This document shows, piece after piece, positions 40,206 through 49,077 of a DNA stretch of 64,000 nucleotides. The DNA lies in the NCBI RefSeq assembly GCF_002954775.1, contig NZ_PJME01000048.1:1-64000 (forward strand). The letters are read 5' to 3'. Every line of letters begins with the position of its first letter. Positions within the stretch are counted from its first letter, which is position 1. The position numbers and the translations under genes are program-made. The DNA comes from Streptomyces geranii (GTDB lineage Bacteria > Actinomycetota > Actinomycetes > Streptomycetales > Streptomycetaceae). The notes below the pieces were generated by a model. It saw nothing but the letters and a program-made list of their open reading frames with translations. It ran no database searches and had not been told where the DNA came from.

Positions 40206-40877
40206 ATGGACGTGATGACGGGCAACGAGATGATCGCCATCCCGCCGGGGCAGGTGACGCTCTCGGACCGGCGGACGCAGCGCAGTTGGTCGGTCGAGCT
40301 CTCGCCCTACCAACTCGCCGCATTCCCCGTCACCCAGGCGTTGTACGCGCAGATCACGGGCCTGCGGCCGAGCGCCGCCCAGGGGGAGCGACTGCCCGTC
40401 GAGTCCGTCTCCTGGTGGGACGCGGCGCGGTTCTGCAACTCCCTGTCCCTGCGCGACGGTTTCACGCCTGCGTACGATCTGCACGCCGATGGAGAACACG
40501 TCGAGTGGGACGTGTCCGCCGACGGCTACCGGCTGCCGACCGAAGCCGAGTGGGAGCACGCCTGCCGCGCCGGTACGACCGGGCCGCGCCACGGGGAACT
40601 CGACGACATCGCCTGGTACCGCGGCAACTCGCACGAGCGCATCCACGACGTGGGCGGGAAGACCCCCAACGCGTGGGGGCTCCACGACATGCTCGGCAAC
40701 GTCTGGGACTGGTGCTGGGACGTCTACGACGCCGAGGTCTACGGCAGTTACCGGGTGCTGCGCGGCGGCGGTTGGTTCGACGAACACTGGAGTTGCCGCG
40801 CCTCCGCACGGCGCCGCAGCCACCCGACCTTCCAGGTCGACGACGTCGGGTTCCGCATCGCGCGTTCCCCCGCGTGA
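40206..40877 (+). CDS. SUMF1/FGE-fold protein lacking FGE cysteines
   Basis: This 223-aa protein has the formylglycine-generating-enzyme-like fold. Landmarks are PVTQALYAQ, PVESVSWWDAARFCNSLS, YRLPTEAEWEHACRAG, NAWGLHDMLGNVWDWCWD and RVLRGGGWFDEHWSCRASAR ending VGFRIA. In true FGE the segment after RGG carries two copper-binding Cys; here the first is Asp and spacing is altered, so FGE activity is unlikely. Other SUMF1-fold roles, as in EgtB-type enzymes or binding proteins, are possible. No sulfatase gene is nearby. Confidence 0.8.
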   Translation: MDVMTGNEMIAIPPGQVTLSDRRTQRSWSVELSPYQLAAFPVTQALYAQITGLRPSAAQGERLPVESVSWWDAARFCNSLSLRDGFTPAYDLHADGEHVEWDVSADGYRLPTEAEWEHACRAGTTGPRHGELDDIAWYRGNSHERIHDVGGKTPNAWGLHDMLGNVWDWCWDVYDAEVYGSYRVLRGGGWFDEHWSCRASARRRSHPTFQVDDVGFRIARSPA

Positions 40878-40970
40878 CCAGTCGCCCTGCGCGGAGCGGC
40901 AACGCGTCCCGCCCTTCTCGCTGCTTCGGTTCGCGCTCCTCGCCGGGCCGGGCGCGCTAGCGTCGCACGC

Positions 40971-41405
40971 ATGAAGGTCCGTCACAACGTTCGCGCGGTG
41001 CTGCTCGACGGCGGCCGGTTGGTGTTCCTGCGCCGGGGATGGCCGGGTGGCGCCCGCTACTACACGACCGTCGGCGGGGGCGTCGAAGCCGAGGACGCCG
41101 ACTTCGAAGCGGCTCTGCGTCGCGAGGTGTTGGAAGAGATCGGCGCCACGATCGGCCCCGCGACCGAGTTCCTGACCCTGACCGAATCCGGCGAGAAGGT
41201 CACCGTCGTGCAGCACTACTTTCGCGCCGACGTGCTGGACATCGATCCAAGTCGCCGTAGCGGTCCTGAAGTTGACGATCCCGATCTGGGCGACTTCTCG
41301 CCGGTACGAGTCGCGTTGGACGCGTCGGCGGTGCGAGCACTCGACCTTCATCCGCCCGAACTCGCCGACTACCTATGGGCGCACGCCGAGAATTGGCGCA
41401 TCTGA
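40971..41405 (+). CDS. NUDIX hydrolase
   Basis: This 144-aa enzyme hydrolyses a nucleoside-diphosphate-linked or similar substrate. The NUDIX box is GGGVEAEDADFEAALRREVL followed by EEIGATIG, fitting GX5EX7REUXEEXGU. The N-terminal strand (VRAVLLDGGRLVFLRRG) and later YFRADVLDI are typical. The ATG lies only 93 bp after the SUMF1-like stop. No strong ribosome site is visible. Substrate is unknown. Confidence 0.88.
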   Translation: MKVRHNVRAVLLDGGRLVFLRRGWPGGARYYTTVGGGVEAEDADFEAALRREVLEEIGATIGPATEFLTLTESGEKVTVVQHYFRADVLDIDPSRRSGPEVDDPDLGDFSPVRVALDASAVRALDLHPPELADYLWAHAENWRI

Positions 41406-41503
41406 GAGGGCTGAGGCTGATCGATGTGCCTCCCGAGGACAGGCGTACCTGGGCCGGACCATGCTCCGAGTGGCGCGGCGGCGACCCGACCGACCCTTCA
41501 CGC

Positions 41504-42394
41504 TCAGCCCCCCGCCCTCCGCAGCAACTCCCCCAGTTTCAGCGCCGCCGGCAGCGGTACCGCGGGCAGTGCCATGTGGACCGTCCTGCGGAGTGTGGGG
41601 TCGGCGAGGCGGCGCAGGGTGAGTTCGGACGGGACCGCCCACGTGGCCAGCGAGGGGACCAGTGCCACCCCCAACCCCGCTGCCACATAGCCGAACTTGC
41701 CCGTCCACTCCGCGATTCTGATGATCTTGCGCGGGGTGAAGCCGGCCCGGGCGCAGGCGTCCGCGAGCATCGTGGGGCGGTCGCCGTACGCGTCCTGCAG
41801 CCAGGCCTCGTCCCGTAGGTCACGGAGGTTGATCGGGGCTGCTTCGGCTGAGGCCAGGGGGTGTTCGTGGTGCAGGGCCACGAACAGTTCGTCCTTCAGC
41901 AGTGGGGTTGTCGTGGTGCCGTCTGCCGTGGGAAGGCCGGAGGGGTAGTCGCTGACCACCGCCAGGTCCAGCGCGCCCGCCGCCAAGCGTTCCATCAGCG
42001 TCGCGCTCCTGCCCTCCACCGCCACGATCTCCACGTCCGGTCTGGCCCGCCTGAACTCCCGCAGGGCGGCGGGCAGTAGAGAGATGTTGGCCGTCGCGAA
42101 GGCTCCCACGCGGAGCATTCCGCCGTGACCCGCGTGGATCACCGTCAGCTCCTGCTCCGCCCGCGACAGGCGTTCCAGTACGTCCACGGCATGGCGGTGC
42201 AGGGACTGGCCGGCCGGGTTCAGGCGTACGCCCCGGGGGAGACGGTCGAACAGCGGGCCGCCTGCCTGCTGTTCGAGGGTGGCGATCCGCCGGGACACCG
42301 CCGACTGCGTGTAGTTGAGCCGGATCGCAGCCGCGGTGAACGAACCCGTGTCCGCCACGGTCACCAGCAGGCGTAGTGCGTCGGTCTCGAACAC
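41504..42394 (-). CDS. LysR family transcriptional regulator
   Basis: This 296-aa protein has the LysR N-terminal HTH (about 2-60, with FTAAAIRLNYTQSAVSRRIAT) and a periplasmic-binding-like effector domain (about 90-290). The GTG at 42394 has GGAGGA directly upstream, so the longer ATG extension is rejected. It is divergent from the M20 peptidase gene across 164 bp, the usual layout when a LysR protein controls its neighbour. A direct repeat in that gap may be a binding site. Confidence 0.9.
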   Translation of the reverse strand: MFETDALRLLVTVADTGSFTAAAIRLNYTQSAVSRRIATLEQQAGGPLFDRLPRGVRLNPAGQSLHRHAVDVLERLSRAEQELTVIHAGHGGMLRVGAFATANISLLPAALREFRRARPDVEIVAVEGRSATLMERLAAGALDLAVVSDYPSGLPTADGTTTTPLLKDELFVALHHEHPLASAEAAPINLRDLRDEAWLQDAYGDRPTMLADACARAGFTPRKIIRIAEWTGKFGYVAAGLGVALVPSLATWAVPSELTLRRLADPTLRRTVHMALPAVPLPAALKLGELLRRAGG

Positions 42395-42507
42395 ATCTCC
42401 TCCACCCGTACTTCCTCCCCACTCACATTCCTTCAGCGCATGAGTTCCATGCAATCTAGTCGCTGGTGGAATGCCTTGCCCCTTCGTAACGTCTCATCAC
42501 GTCGCCA

Positions 42508-42531
42508 ATCCGCAATCTGTGATCCGCAATC
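42508..42531 (+). promoter_or_regulatory. 10-bp direct repeat in LysR/M20 promoter region
   Basis: ATCCGCAATC occurs at 42508-42517 and again at 42522-42531, 14 bp apart. It lies 28 bp before the peptidase start, so it may be a regulator-binding or leader element. The usual T-N11-A LysR site is not obvious. Confidence 0.35.
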
Positions 42532-42558
42532 CACCACTCGCAGTTCCAGGGGGAAGAC

Positions 42559-43737
42559 GTGACCGCTCTGCCCGCTCTGCTCGCCGATCTTGAGGAACTC
42601 GTCCTCTGCGAGTCCTTCTCCGCCGACCACGCCGCCGTGGCCCGCAGTGCCGAGGTGGTCGCCGCCCTCGGTGCTCGGCTGCTGGGTACGTCGCCGGAGG
42701 TGATCGTCATCGACGGTGTCACCCACCTGCGGTGGACCTTCGGTACGCCCCGCGTACTGCTCGTAGGCCATCACGACACGGTGTGGCCCGGCGGCTCGCT
42801 GGAGACGCATCCCTGGTCGGTGGCCGACGGGGTCGCCCGGGGGCCCGGGGTGCTCGACATGAAGGCGGGGCTCGTGCAGATGTTCCACGCGCTGGCCTCC
42901 CTGCCGTCCCCGGACGGCGTGTGCGTGCTGGTCACCGGGGACGAGGAGGTCGGCTCACCCACCTCCCGGGAGTTGATCGAGGAGTCCGCTCGCGGCCTCG
43001 CCGCCGCCTTCGTGCTGGAGGCGTCCGCCGATGAGACCGGCGCCCTCAAGACCGCCCGTAAGGGCACTTCGCGGTACGAGGTCGTCGTGCACGGCAGGGC
43101 GGCCCATGCCGGGCTGGAGCCGCACAAGGGGATCAACGCCGCTGTCGAGGCAGCTCACCAGGTGCTGGCCATCGCCGGCCTGGGGGCCACGATCGGCAAC
43201 GCCGGTGCCGCCGGTGCCGCCAGCAATGCCAGTAACACCGGTGATGCCAGTAACACCGGTGGTGACGGGGACGCCGAGATCGGACCCCCCACCATCACCC
43301 CCACCCTCATGTCCGCCGGCAGCACCCTCAACACCGTGCCCGCGTCGGCGAAGATCTCCGTGGACGTACGCGTGCCGACGGCTGCCGCGCAGGACCGGAC
43401 CGACGAACTCATGCGCGGGCTCACCGCCCGGACCCCCGGCGCCCGGCTGACCGTACTCGGCGGCAGGCGACGGCCGCCCATGGAACCCGCTTCCTCCGCC
43501 CGACTCTTCGCCCTGGCCACCCGCATCGCCTCGGAACTGGGCCAGGAACCGCCGCGCGGAGTCGCCGTCGGCGGTGCCTCGGACGGCAACTACACGGCCG
43601 CCGTGGGCTGTCCGACGCTGGACGGCCTGGGCGCCGTCGGCAGCGGCGCCCACGCCGACACCGAGCACGTACGGATCGCGACGATGGTCCCCCGTACCCG
43701 ACTGCTCGCCGAACTCGTCGCCCGGACACGGCAGTGA
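42559..43737 (+). CDS. M20 family metallopeptidase (CPG2/DapE-like)
   Basis: This 392-aa zinc peptidase of the carboxypeptidase-G2 type shows metal motifs VGHHDTVWP, GVLDMKAG and TGDEEVGS (Glu pair), with the terminal His in SGAHADTEHV. A dimerisation domain is inserted between them. Residues about 210-236 are Ala/Ser/Asn/Gly-rich, encoded by 18-bp DNA repeats, and probably form a flexible loop. No signal peptide is seen, so it is cytoplasmic. The LysR regulator is divergent; substrate is unknown. Confidence 0.9.
   Translation: MTALPALLADLEELVLCESFSADHAAVARSAEVVAALGARLLGTSPEVIVIDGVTHLRWTFGTPRVLLVGHHDTVWPGGSLETHPWSVADGVARGPGVLDMKAGLVQMFHALASLPSPDGVCVLVTGDEEVGSPTSRELIEESARGLAAAFVLEASADETGALKTARKGTSRYEVVVHGRAAHAGLEPHKGINAAVEAAHQVLAIAGLGATIGNAGAAGAASNASNTGDASNTGGDGDAEIGPPTITPTLMSAGSTLNTVPASAKISVDVRVPTAAAQDRTDELMRGLTARTPGARLTVLGGRRRPPMEPASSARLFALATRIASELGQEPPRGVAVGGASDGNYTAAVGCPTLDGLGAVGSGAHADTEHVRIATMVPRTRLLAELVARTRQ
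43228..43263 (+). repeat. two-unit 18-bp tandem repeat in the peptidase gene
   Basis: GCCAGTAACACCGGTGAT is followed by GCCAGTAACACCGGTGGT. Together they encode ASNTGDASNTGG in the low-complexity loop of the peptidase. Confidence 0.85.
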
Positions 43738-43760
43738 CCCGCCTACGAGAAAGAACTCCG

Positions 43761-44513
43761 ATGACCACACCGGCGCTCCACTCACCCTCACTCTCACCCG
43801 AGGTCGCCGCCCTGGCCGCCCGTCACCAACTCGGCCGACTTCAGGGCTCGTTCGCCCCCAAGCGGCTCGGCAAGCTGCTGTTCGTCCTCTATCTCAACGT
43901 GCTCGTCACGCTCTCGGCGTTCTTCCTCGTCCCCGGGGCGCTGTACTACTGGTGGCTGCGCCGCTTCCCGGACTTCAGCAGGAAGCAGGCCGCCAAGCGG
44001 CTCCACCTCTTCGAGCACGGGCTGATCGTGCAGCCGCAGTTCGGGGACGGCATGACCGCCCTCCGCTGGGATTCCGCGCGGGTCCACCAGGACATCAGCC
44101 AGTTGTTCGTCAACGGTGTCCCCACGCCCACCAGGTACGTCTATTCCGTGGCCGCTCCGAGCTACGGCGCCGCGCAGATCACGGAGTTCTACGAGAGCCC
44201 CGAGACCTGGGGTCCCTGGATGCAGGAGGCGGTGCTCCGGGCCCAGGCGCCGGCGGTCATGGACGCGGTACTGGAGGGCGGGACCGCCGACTTCGGCGCG
44301 CTCTCCGTCTCCCGTACCGGCGTGACCGGTACCGGGAAGCCTGTGCTTCCGTGGGCGGACGTCCAGGAGATCGTGGTCGGTGGCGGCAGTGTCCGGGTGA
44401 TCAAGTCCGGTGCGGCAGGCCCCTGGTGCACCGCCAGGGTCAGTGGCATCGCGAATCTCCAGCTCTTCCTGACCATTGCGGGAATCCTCGGCCGGAAACA
44501 GGAGATGCCCTGA
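43761..44513 (+). CDS. DUF6585-type membrane-associated protein
   Basis: This 250-aa protein looks like the DUF6585 family. A hydrophobic segment at about 37-62 (FVLYLNVLVTLSAFFLVPGALYYWW) is a likely membrane helix pair or re-entrant segment. The remainder is a soluble domain with KRLHLFEHGLIVQPQ and VLPWADVQEIVVGGGSVRVI. The ATG at 43761 follows GAAAG. It lies 24 bp after the M20 peptidase and may share its transcript. The function is unknown. Confidence 0.75.
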   Translation: MTTPALHSPSLSPEVAALAARHQLGRLQGSFAPKRLGKLLFVLYLNVLVTLSAFFLVPGALYYWWLRRFPDFSRKQAAKRLHLFEHGLIVQPQFGDGMTALRWDSARVHQDISQLFVNGVPTPTRYVYSVAAPSYGAAQITEFYESPETWGPWMQEAVLRAQAPAVMDAVLEGGTADFGALSVSRTGVTGTGKPVLPWADVQEIVVGGGSVRVIKSGAAGPWCTARVSGIANLQLFLTIAGILGRKQEMP

Positions 44514-44542
44514 ACTCCCCGTACGAGATGGAGAGTTCAGGG
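44508..44542. terminator. terminator hairpin at the DUF6585/endonuclease junction
   Basis: CCCTGAACTC and GAGTTCAGGG form a perfect 10-bp stem around a 15-nt loop. The left arm includes the DUF6585 stop codon. The hairpin also lies just beyond the convergent endonuclease gene. Confidence 0.75.
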
Positions 44543-44562
44543 CGGCGACTGGGACCGGCTGC

Positions 44563-45372
44563 CTACCAGATCGCCTCGACCCACTCCGGGTGGTCGATGA
44601 ACGGGTTCCGGTTGCCCTGGTAGTTGGAGTAGATGAGGTCGTTGCGCTTCTCCTCGAAGGCGCTGGGCGGGTCCGCCTCGTTCCACGCCTTGAGGACGGC
44701 CAGCTTGCCCATGTACGGGTTGCTGCCGTTGCCCACCTTCTCGTTGGGCTCCAGGTCCGCCCAGCCGTCGTCGCCCTCGTAACGGACGGTCATGTACAGG
44801 ATCATGCGGGCCACGTCGCCCCGGTCCGCGGCGCGCGGTGCGAAGGAGTCGGAGTCGACGGTGCTGCCGCCGCCGTTGGTGACCGAGCTGCCGCCGTTGT
44901 CGAAGTCCAGGTTGCCGCGGATGCTGTTGACCTGGACGTCGCAGGCGCGCAGGTGGTGCAGGTCCGTGCCGGGGCCGATCGCCTCGCCGAAGTCGCCGTG
45001 GGACTTGGCCCAGGTGTGCTCGCGGTTCCAGTCGCCGACGTCGCCGCCGTTGAGGGACTTGCTGCGCGAGACACCGCTGTACAGCAGGATCACGTTGCTG
45101 CTGTTGTTCGGGTCCTGGTCGGTCACCTTGAGCGCGTTCCAGACGGCGGAGTACGAGATCTTCGTCTGGCTGCTGATGATCGTGTGCAGCGAGGACTTGA
45201 GGCTCGTGCCGGTCTTTCCGATCGCGTTCTTGTAGTACGTGGCGTCGTACGCGGTCGTCGTCGCGCCGGCCGGGGTCGCCGTCATCGTGGGGATGGCGAG
45301 GGCGGCCAGAACCGTCGACGTGGCCAGTGCCACGGCCTTCCAACGGCGGGTGCGTATCTGCGTCGCGGGCAT
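44563..45372 (-). CDS. secreted endonuclease I family nuclease
   Basis: This is a predicted extracellular DNase of the endonuclease I (His-Me finger) family. The 269-aa protein has a Sec signal peptide (about 1-38, ending TPAGATTTAY). Catalytic and metal-binding motifs are DWNREHTWAKSHG and DLHHLRACDVQVNSIRGN, followed by VARMILYMTVRY. Nutrient release from DNA is the likely role. It is a single gene with its promoter in the 220-bp gap upstream. Confidence 0.93.
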   Translation of the reverse strand: MPATQIRTRRWKAVALATSTVLAALAIPTMTATPAGATTTAYDATYYKNAIGKTGTSLKSSLHTIISSQTKISYSAVWNALKVTDQDPNNSSNVILLYSGVSRSKSLNGGDVGDWNREHTWAKSHGDFGEAIGPGTDLHHLRACDVQVNSIRGNLDFDNGGSSVTNGGGSTVDSDSFAPRAADRGDVARMILYMTVRYEGDDGWADLEPNEKVGNGSNPYMGKLAVLKAWNEADPPSAFEEKRNDLIYSNYQGNRNPFIDHPEWVEAIW

Positions 45373-45542
45373 CGGGGGTGTCCGTTCTACGCGTGTCGAA
45401 TGAGCGAGACAATCGGGAGCGTGACATGGACATGCGTTTCAGGCAATGAACTGCGTGTGTCCGTTGGGTGACTTGAACCGGCAACTCGGTTGATTTCGGC
45501 CCGATTTGACGCGCGTAGAGCCGTGGAGGCGGCGAAATGAGC

Positions 45543-45577
45543 GTGGCCCCTGACCGGAAACTCCGGTCAGGGGCCAC
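45543..45577 (-). terminator. perfect 16-bp terminator hairpin of the glycosyltransferase gene
   Basis: GTGGCCCCTGACCGGA pairs with TCCGGTCAGGGGCCAC over 16 bp around an AAC loop. It starts 20 bp after the glycosyltransferase stop. The stem is unusually long for a simple terminator and could also act as an RNA-processing site. Confidence 0.85.
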
Positions 45578-45596
45578 ACAGTTCATCCGGTCGGGC

Positions 45597-47942
45597 TCAG
45601 CTGACGTCCGACGCGTCCAGACGGTAGATGGATGACGTCGATGACGTCGATGATGTGGACGAACTCGAAGAGCTTGACGAGTCCGCCGAGTCGGCGGTCC
45701 CCGTCGTCGCGCTGCCGCTGTACTCGCTCTCCTTCACCGCCGTCCCGTGCTCCTGCACCCACGCCGTGACCTCCGAGCTGAGGCTGGAGCCGCCCATGCC
45801 GCCCCCGCCGCCCATGCCGCCGCCGAGCTGGATGTAGTGCAACTCGCCCTTCTTCACCAGCTCCTTGAGCTTGGCCAGGGTCATCGCCTTGTCGGTGCCG
45901 GTCCAGCCCCACATGGAGATCACCGGCTCGCCGCTGCTCATGATCAGCTGCGCCGCACCCTGTGAATTCGACACCGCCAGCAGCCACTTGGCGCCGTCCT
46001 GGTGCTTCTTCAGGTACGTGATCAGCTCGGTGCTGGCGCCGCCACCCATGCCACCACCGCCACCGCCCATGCCTCCGCCGCCGGGCTGCCCGCCCTGCTG
46101 CTGGCCGCCGGTCGTGCCGGACTCGCCGCCGGTGCCGCTCGTACCGTCCGTGCCGCCCGGAGGCGTACCCATACCGCCACCCTGCTGGCCACCGCCCTGC
46201 TCACCGGCGCCGCCGGGTGCCCCGCTGGGCATACCGCCACTGGGCGGCGTACCCATCTGACCGCCCTGCTGGCCGCCCTCGGCCTGCCCGCCCTGCTGCT
46301 GGCCCTGCCCCTGCTGACCGTTCTGCTGACCCTGGCCGCCGCCCCCGCCGGGGAAGCCGCCACTCGCACGGTTGCCGCCGCCTCCGCCGCCGGGGCCGCC
46401 CATGCCGCCGCCCGTCGAAGGGCCCGCCGTCGGGTTCGTACCGCCCATGCCGCCGCCCGTCGCCGACGTCTCCGCGAAGGAGTACGCGGCCGGGCCGGCC
46501 ACCGCGGCGACGATCGCCGCCACCACGGAGGCGGCGAGGAGTTGTACGCGCCGACCCGTGCGGAAGACCAGCAGGCCCGTGATCGCCAGTGCCATCAGCA
46601 CCGCGATCGTCGGCCACAGCCAGGTGTTCCAGTCCGAGGTCCGGCGCAGCAGGACTATCGACCAGACGCCGGTGATGCCGAAGGCCAGCGGGAGCACCCA
46701 CACCCAGCGCTTGTCCGTGCGGAACGCGCGCAGCAGGAGCACCCCGCCGCCACCGCACAGCGCCGCGATACCGGGCGCGAGGGCGGTCGTGTAGTACGGG
46801 TGCATCGTGCCCTCGGCCATGGCGAAGGTCAGGTAGTGGAGCAGGGTCCAGCCGCCCCACATCAGCAGGGCCGCGCGGGTCGCGTCCGTGCGCGGGGCCC
46901 GGCCGATCAGGACCAGGCCGCCGACGAACGCGATGCTCGCGAAGGGGATCAGCCAGGAGATCTGGCCGCCCAGGATCTCGTTGAACATCCGGCCGAGGCC
47001 CGCGGTCCCGGAGAAGCCGCCGCCTCCGCCACCGCCGCCCCCGCCGTTGCCCTCGCCGCCGAGGACGCGGCCGAGGCCGTTGTAGCCCATGATCAGGTTC
47101 CAGGCGCTGCCGTCCGTCGAGCCGCCGATGTACGGACGGTCGTCGGCCGGGACCAGGGAGACCGCCGTCGCCCACCAGAAGCTGGCCACCGCGAGCGCGA
47201 CGCCCGCCAGCAGCAGGTTCACGATCCGCTTGACCAGGCCGAGGTTGGCCGCGAACAGGTACACCGCGAAGACGGCCGGCAGGGCGATGTAGCCCTGGAG
47301 CATCTTCGTGTTGAAGGCGAGGCCGAAGCACACCGCCGAGCCGAGCAGCGGCAGCAGTCTGCCGTCACGCGTGGCGCGCAGCGCGAGGGCCGCGCCCGCC
47401 ACCATCAGGAAGACCAGCAGCGTGTCCGGGTTGTTGTCCCGGTTGATGGCCACCGTGATCGGCGTGAGCGCCAGGACGAGCGCGGCCACCGTGGCCGCCG
47501 CGTGTCCGAACACCCGCTTCACGGAGGAGTGCAGGATCCAGATCGTGCCGAGCGCGGACGCGATCAGCGGCGCCATCATCTGCCAGGTGCCGAAGCCGAA
47601 CACCCGGCAGGACAGGCCCATGACCATGAGGACGAAGGGTGGCTTGTCGACGGTGAGGAAGTTCCCCGCGTCCAACGAGCCGAAGAACCACGCCTTCCAG
47701 CTCTGCGTGCCGCTCAACACGGCCGCGCTGTAGAAGCTGTTGAGGCCGGAGGAGGAGAGGTTCCAGGAGTACAGGACCCCGGCCAGCACCATGATCGCGA
47801 GCAGCGCGGGCAGCGACCAGCGCGGCGCCTTCTCGGGAGTGCCTGAGGCGACGGGGGCCGGTGGAGCCTCGGGGGCCGCGGGATCGGCGGCGGCGAGGGT
47901 CTCCGGGGCGTGGGGGTGTGGGTCGGTGGCAGATGTCACCAT
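45597..47942 (-). CDS. family 39 glycosyltransferase with Gly/Gln-rich insert
   Basis: This 781-aa polytopic membrane protein resembles the bacterial ArnT/PMT (GT39) glycosyltransferases that use lipid-linked sugars. About eleven hydrophobic helices occupy residues 45-500. The first extracytoplasmic loop contains NSFYSAAVLSGTQSWKAWFFG and TVDKPPFVLM, where the conserved acidic residue is expected. Residues about 505-640 are extremely Gly/Gln/Pro-rich, with short repeats such as GGGMGGP, GGQQGG and GMGTPP. A small C-terminal domain (about 640-760) includes KWLLAVSNSQGAAQLIMSSG. The DNA is divergent from the serine hydrolase gene across 204 bp. Substrate is unknown. Confidence 0.85.
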   Translation of the reverse strand: MVTSATDPHPHAPETLAAADPAAPEAPPAPVASGTPEKAPRWSLPALLAIMVLAGVLYSWNLSSSGLNSFYSAAVLSGTQSWKAWFFGSLDAGNFLTVDKPPFVLMVMGLSCRVFGFGTWQMMAPLIASALGTIWILHSSVKRVFGHAAATVAALVLALTPITVAINRDNNPDTLLVFLMVAGAALALRATRDGRLLPLLGSAVCFGLAFNTKMLQGYIALPAVFAVYLFAANLGLVKRIVNLLLAGVALAVASFWWATAVSLVPADDRPYIGGSTDGSAWNLIMGYNGLGRVLGGEGNGGGGGGGGGGFSGTAGLGRMFNEILGGQISWLIPFASIAFVGGLVLIGRAPRTDATRAALLMWGGWTLLHYLTFAMAEGTMHPYYTTALAPGIAALCGGGGVLLLRAFRTDKRWVWVLPLAFGITGVWSIVLLRRTSDWNTWLWPTIAVLMALAITGLLVFRTGRRVQLLAASVVAAIVAAVAGPAAYSFAETSATGGGMGGTNPTAGPSTGGGMGGPGGGGGGNRASGGFPGGGGGQGQQNGQQGQGQQQGGQAEGGQQGGQMGTPPSGGMPSGAPGGAGEQGGGQQGGGMGTPPGGTDGTSGTGGESGTTGGQQQGGQPGGGGMGGGGGGMGGGASTELITYLKKHQDGAKWLLAVSNSQGAAQLIMSSGEPVISMWGWTGTDKAMTLAKLKELVKKGELHYIQLGGGMGGGGGMGGSSLSSEVTAWVQEHGTAVKESEYSGSATTGTADSADSSSSSSSSTSSTSSTSSIYRLDASDVS

Positions 47943-48146
47943 CGAATCGTCTGGACGGGGGGTGGGTGAGGGCTGTGGCGCACCTGGGGGCCACCTATGA
48001 ATACGGGCAACAGTGTGTTACGTGCGGTGAATGCTTTACCCAAAGGAAATCGGGCAGGCGTACAACCATTCGTACGTGCATGTGAGTCAAAGAAGACCAG
48101 CGTGCCGGGGGGCCGCTGACGTCTTTCACGGGGATGGGAAACCACC

Positions 48147-49004
48147 ATGACTCACCACATATCCAGATCTGTACGCGCCCGCGCACTCGGTGTCGCCGTC
48201 GGCGCCGCCACCACGATCTCGCTGCTCGCCACCGCCACACCCGCGAGCGCGGCCACGGCGGCGGTCAGTTGTACGTCCGCCAAGCCCGCCCTCGCCACCA
48301 AGCTGAAGCGGGACATCACCACCGCCCTCGCCGGTCGCCAGGGCTCCATCAGCGTCGGCGTCTTCGACCGCACCACCAAGACCACCTGTGTGTACCGGGC
48401 GCAGACCGCCTACGACTCCGCCAGTGTCGTCAAGGTCACCGTCCTCGCGACCCTGCTCTGGGACGCCCAGAAGACCGGCCGGGCCCTGACCGCCACGGAG
48501 AAGACCCGTGCCACGGCCATGATCACCAAGTCGGACAACGCCGCCACCACCAAGCTCTGGAACCAGCTCGGCCTGACGAAGATCAAGGCCTTCGTCGCTG
48601 CGGCGGGCATGACCCAGACCAAGCCCGGCACGAACGGCTACTGGGGGCTCACCCAGATCACCGCCCGCGACGAGCAGAAGCTCCTCGCGCTCACCACCCT
48701 CACCAACACGGTCCTCAACGACAACTCCCGTGCGTACATCCTGAAGTTGATGAGCGAGGTCGTCGCGTCCCAGCGCTGGGGCACCCCGGCGGGCGTCCCC
48801 TCCGGAGTCTCCGTGCACGTCAAGAACGGCTGGCTGCAGCGCGCCTCGCACGGCTGGCGGGTGCACAGCGTCGGCTCGTTCAAGGGTGGCGGCCACGACT
48901 ACATGATCTCCGTGCTCACGCACGGCAACAGCACCTGGAACTACGGCATCACGACCATCGAGCGGGTCGCCAAGGTTGTCCACAGGGACATCGCGGCCAG
49001 CTGA
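48147..49004 (+). CDS. secreted class-A beta-lactamase-like serine hydrolase
   Basis: This 285-aa exported protein starts with a Sec signal (about 1-36, ending PASAATA). It has the class A elements SVVK (Ser93, Lys96), SDN (129-131) and KNG (226-228). The Glu of the omega loop, essential for carbapenem/penicillin hydrolysis, is not clearly visible, so activity on beta-lactams is uncertain. It could be a peptidoglycan peptidase-like hydrolase. It is a single gene with a 204-bp divergent promoter region shared with the glycosyltransferase. Confidence 0.88.
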   Translation: MTHHISRSVRARALGVAVGAATTISLLATATPASAATAAVSCTSAKPALATKLKRDITTALAGRQGSISVGVFDRTTKTTCVYRAQTAYDSASVVKVTVLATLLWDAQKTGRALTATEKTRATAMITKSDNAATTKLWNQLGLTKIKAFVAAAGMTQTKPGTNGYWGLTQITARDEQKLLALTTLTNTVLNDNSRAYILKLMSEVVASQRWGTPAGVPSGVSVHVKNGWLQRASHGWRVHSVGSFKGGGHDYMISVLTHGNSTWNYGITTIERVAKVVHRDIAAS

Positions 49005-49077
49005 CCGCGACCTGGTCGCGGGACGACTTCACCGCGCCGCCTCCCGGCCGTCACCAACCCGCCCTACGGTGACGGCC

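Noticed and set aside
45747..46794. ORFs on the plus strand opposite the glycosyltransferase's Gly-rich region
   Set aside because: They are Pro/Thr/Ala-rich translations of the complement of the repeat tract.
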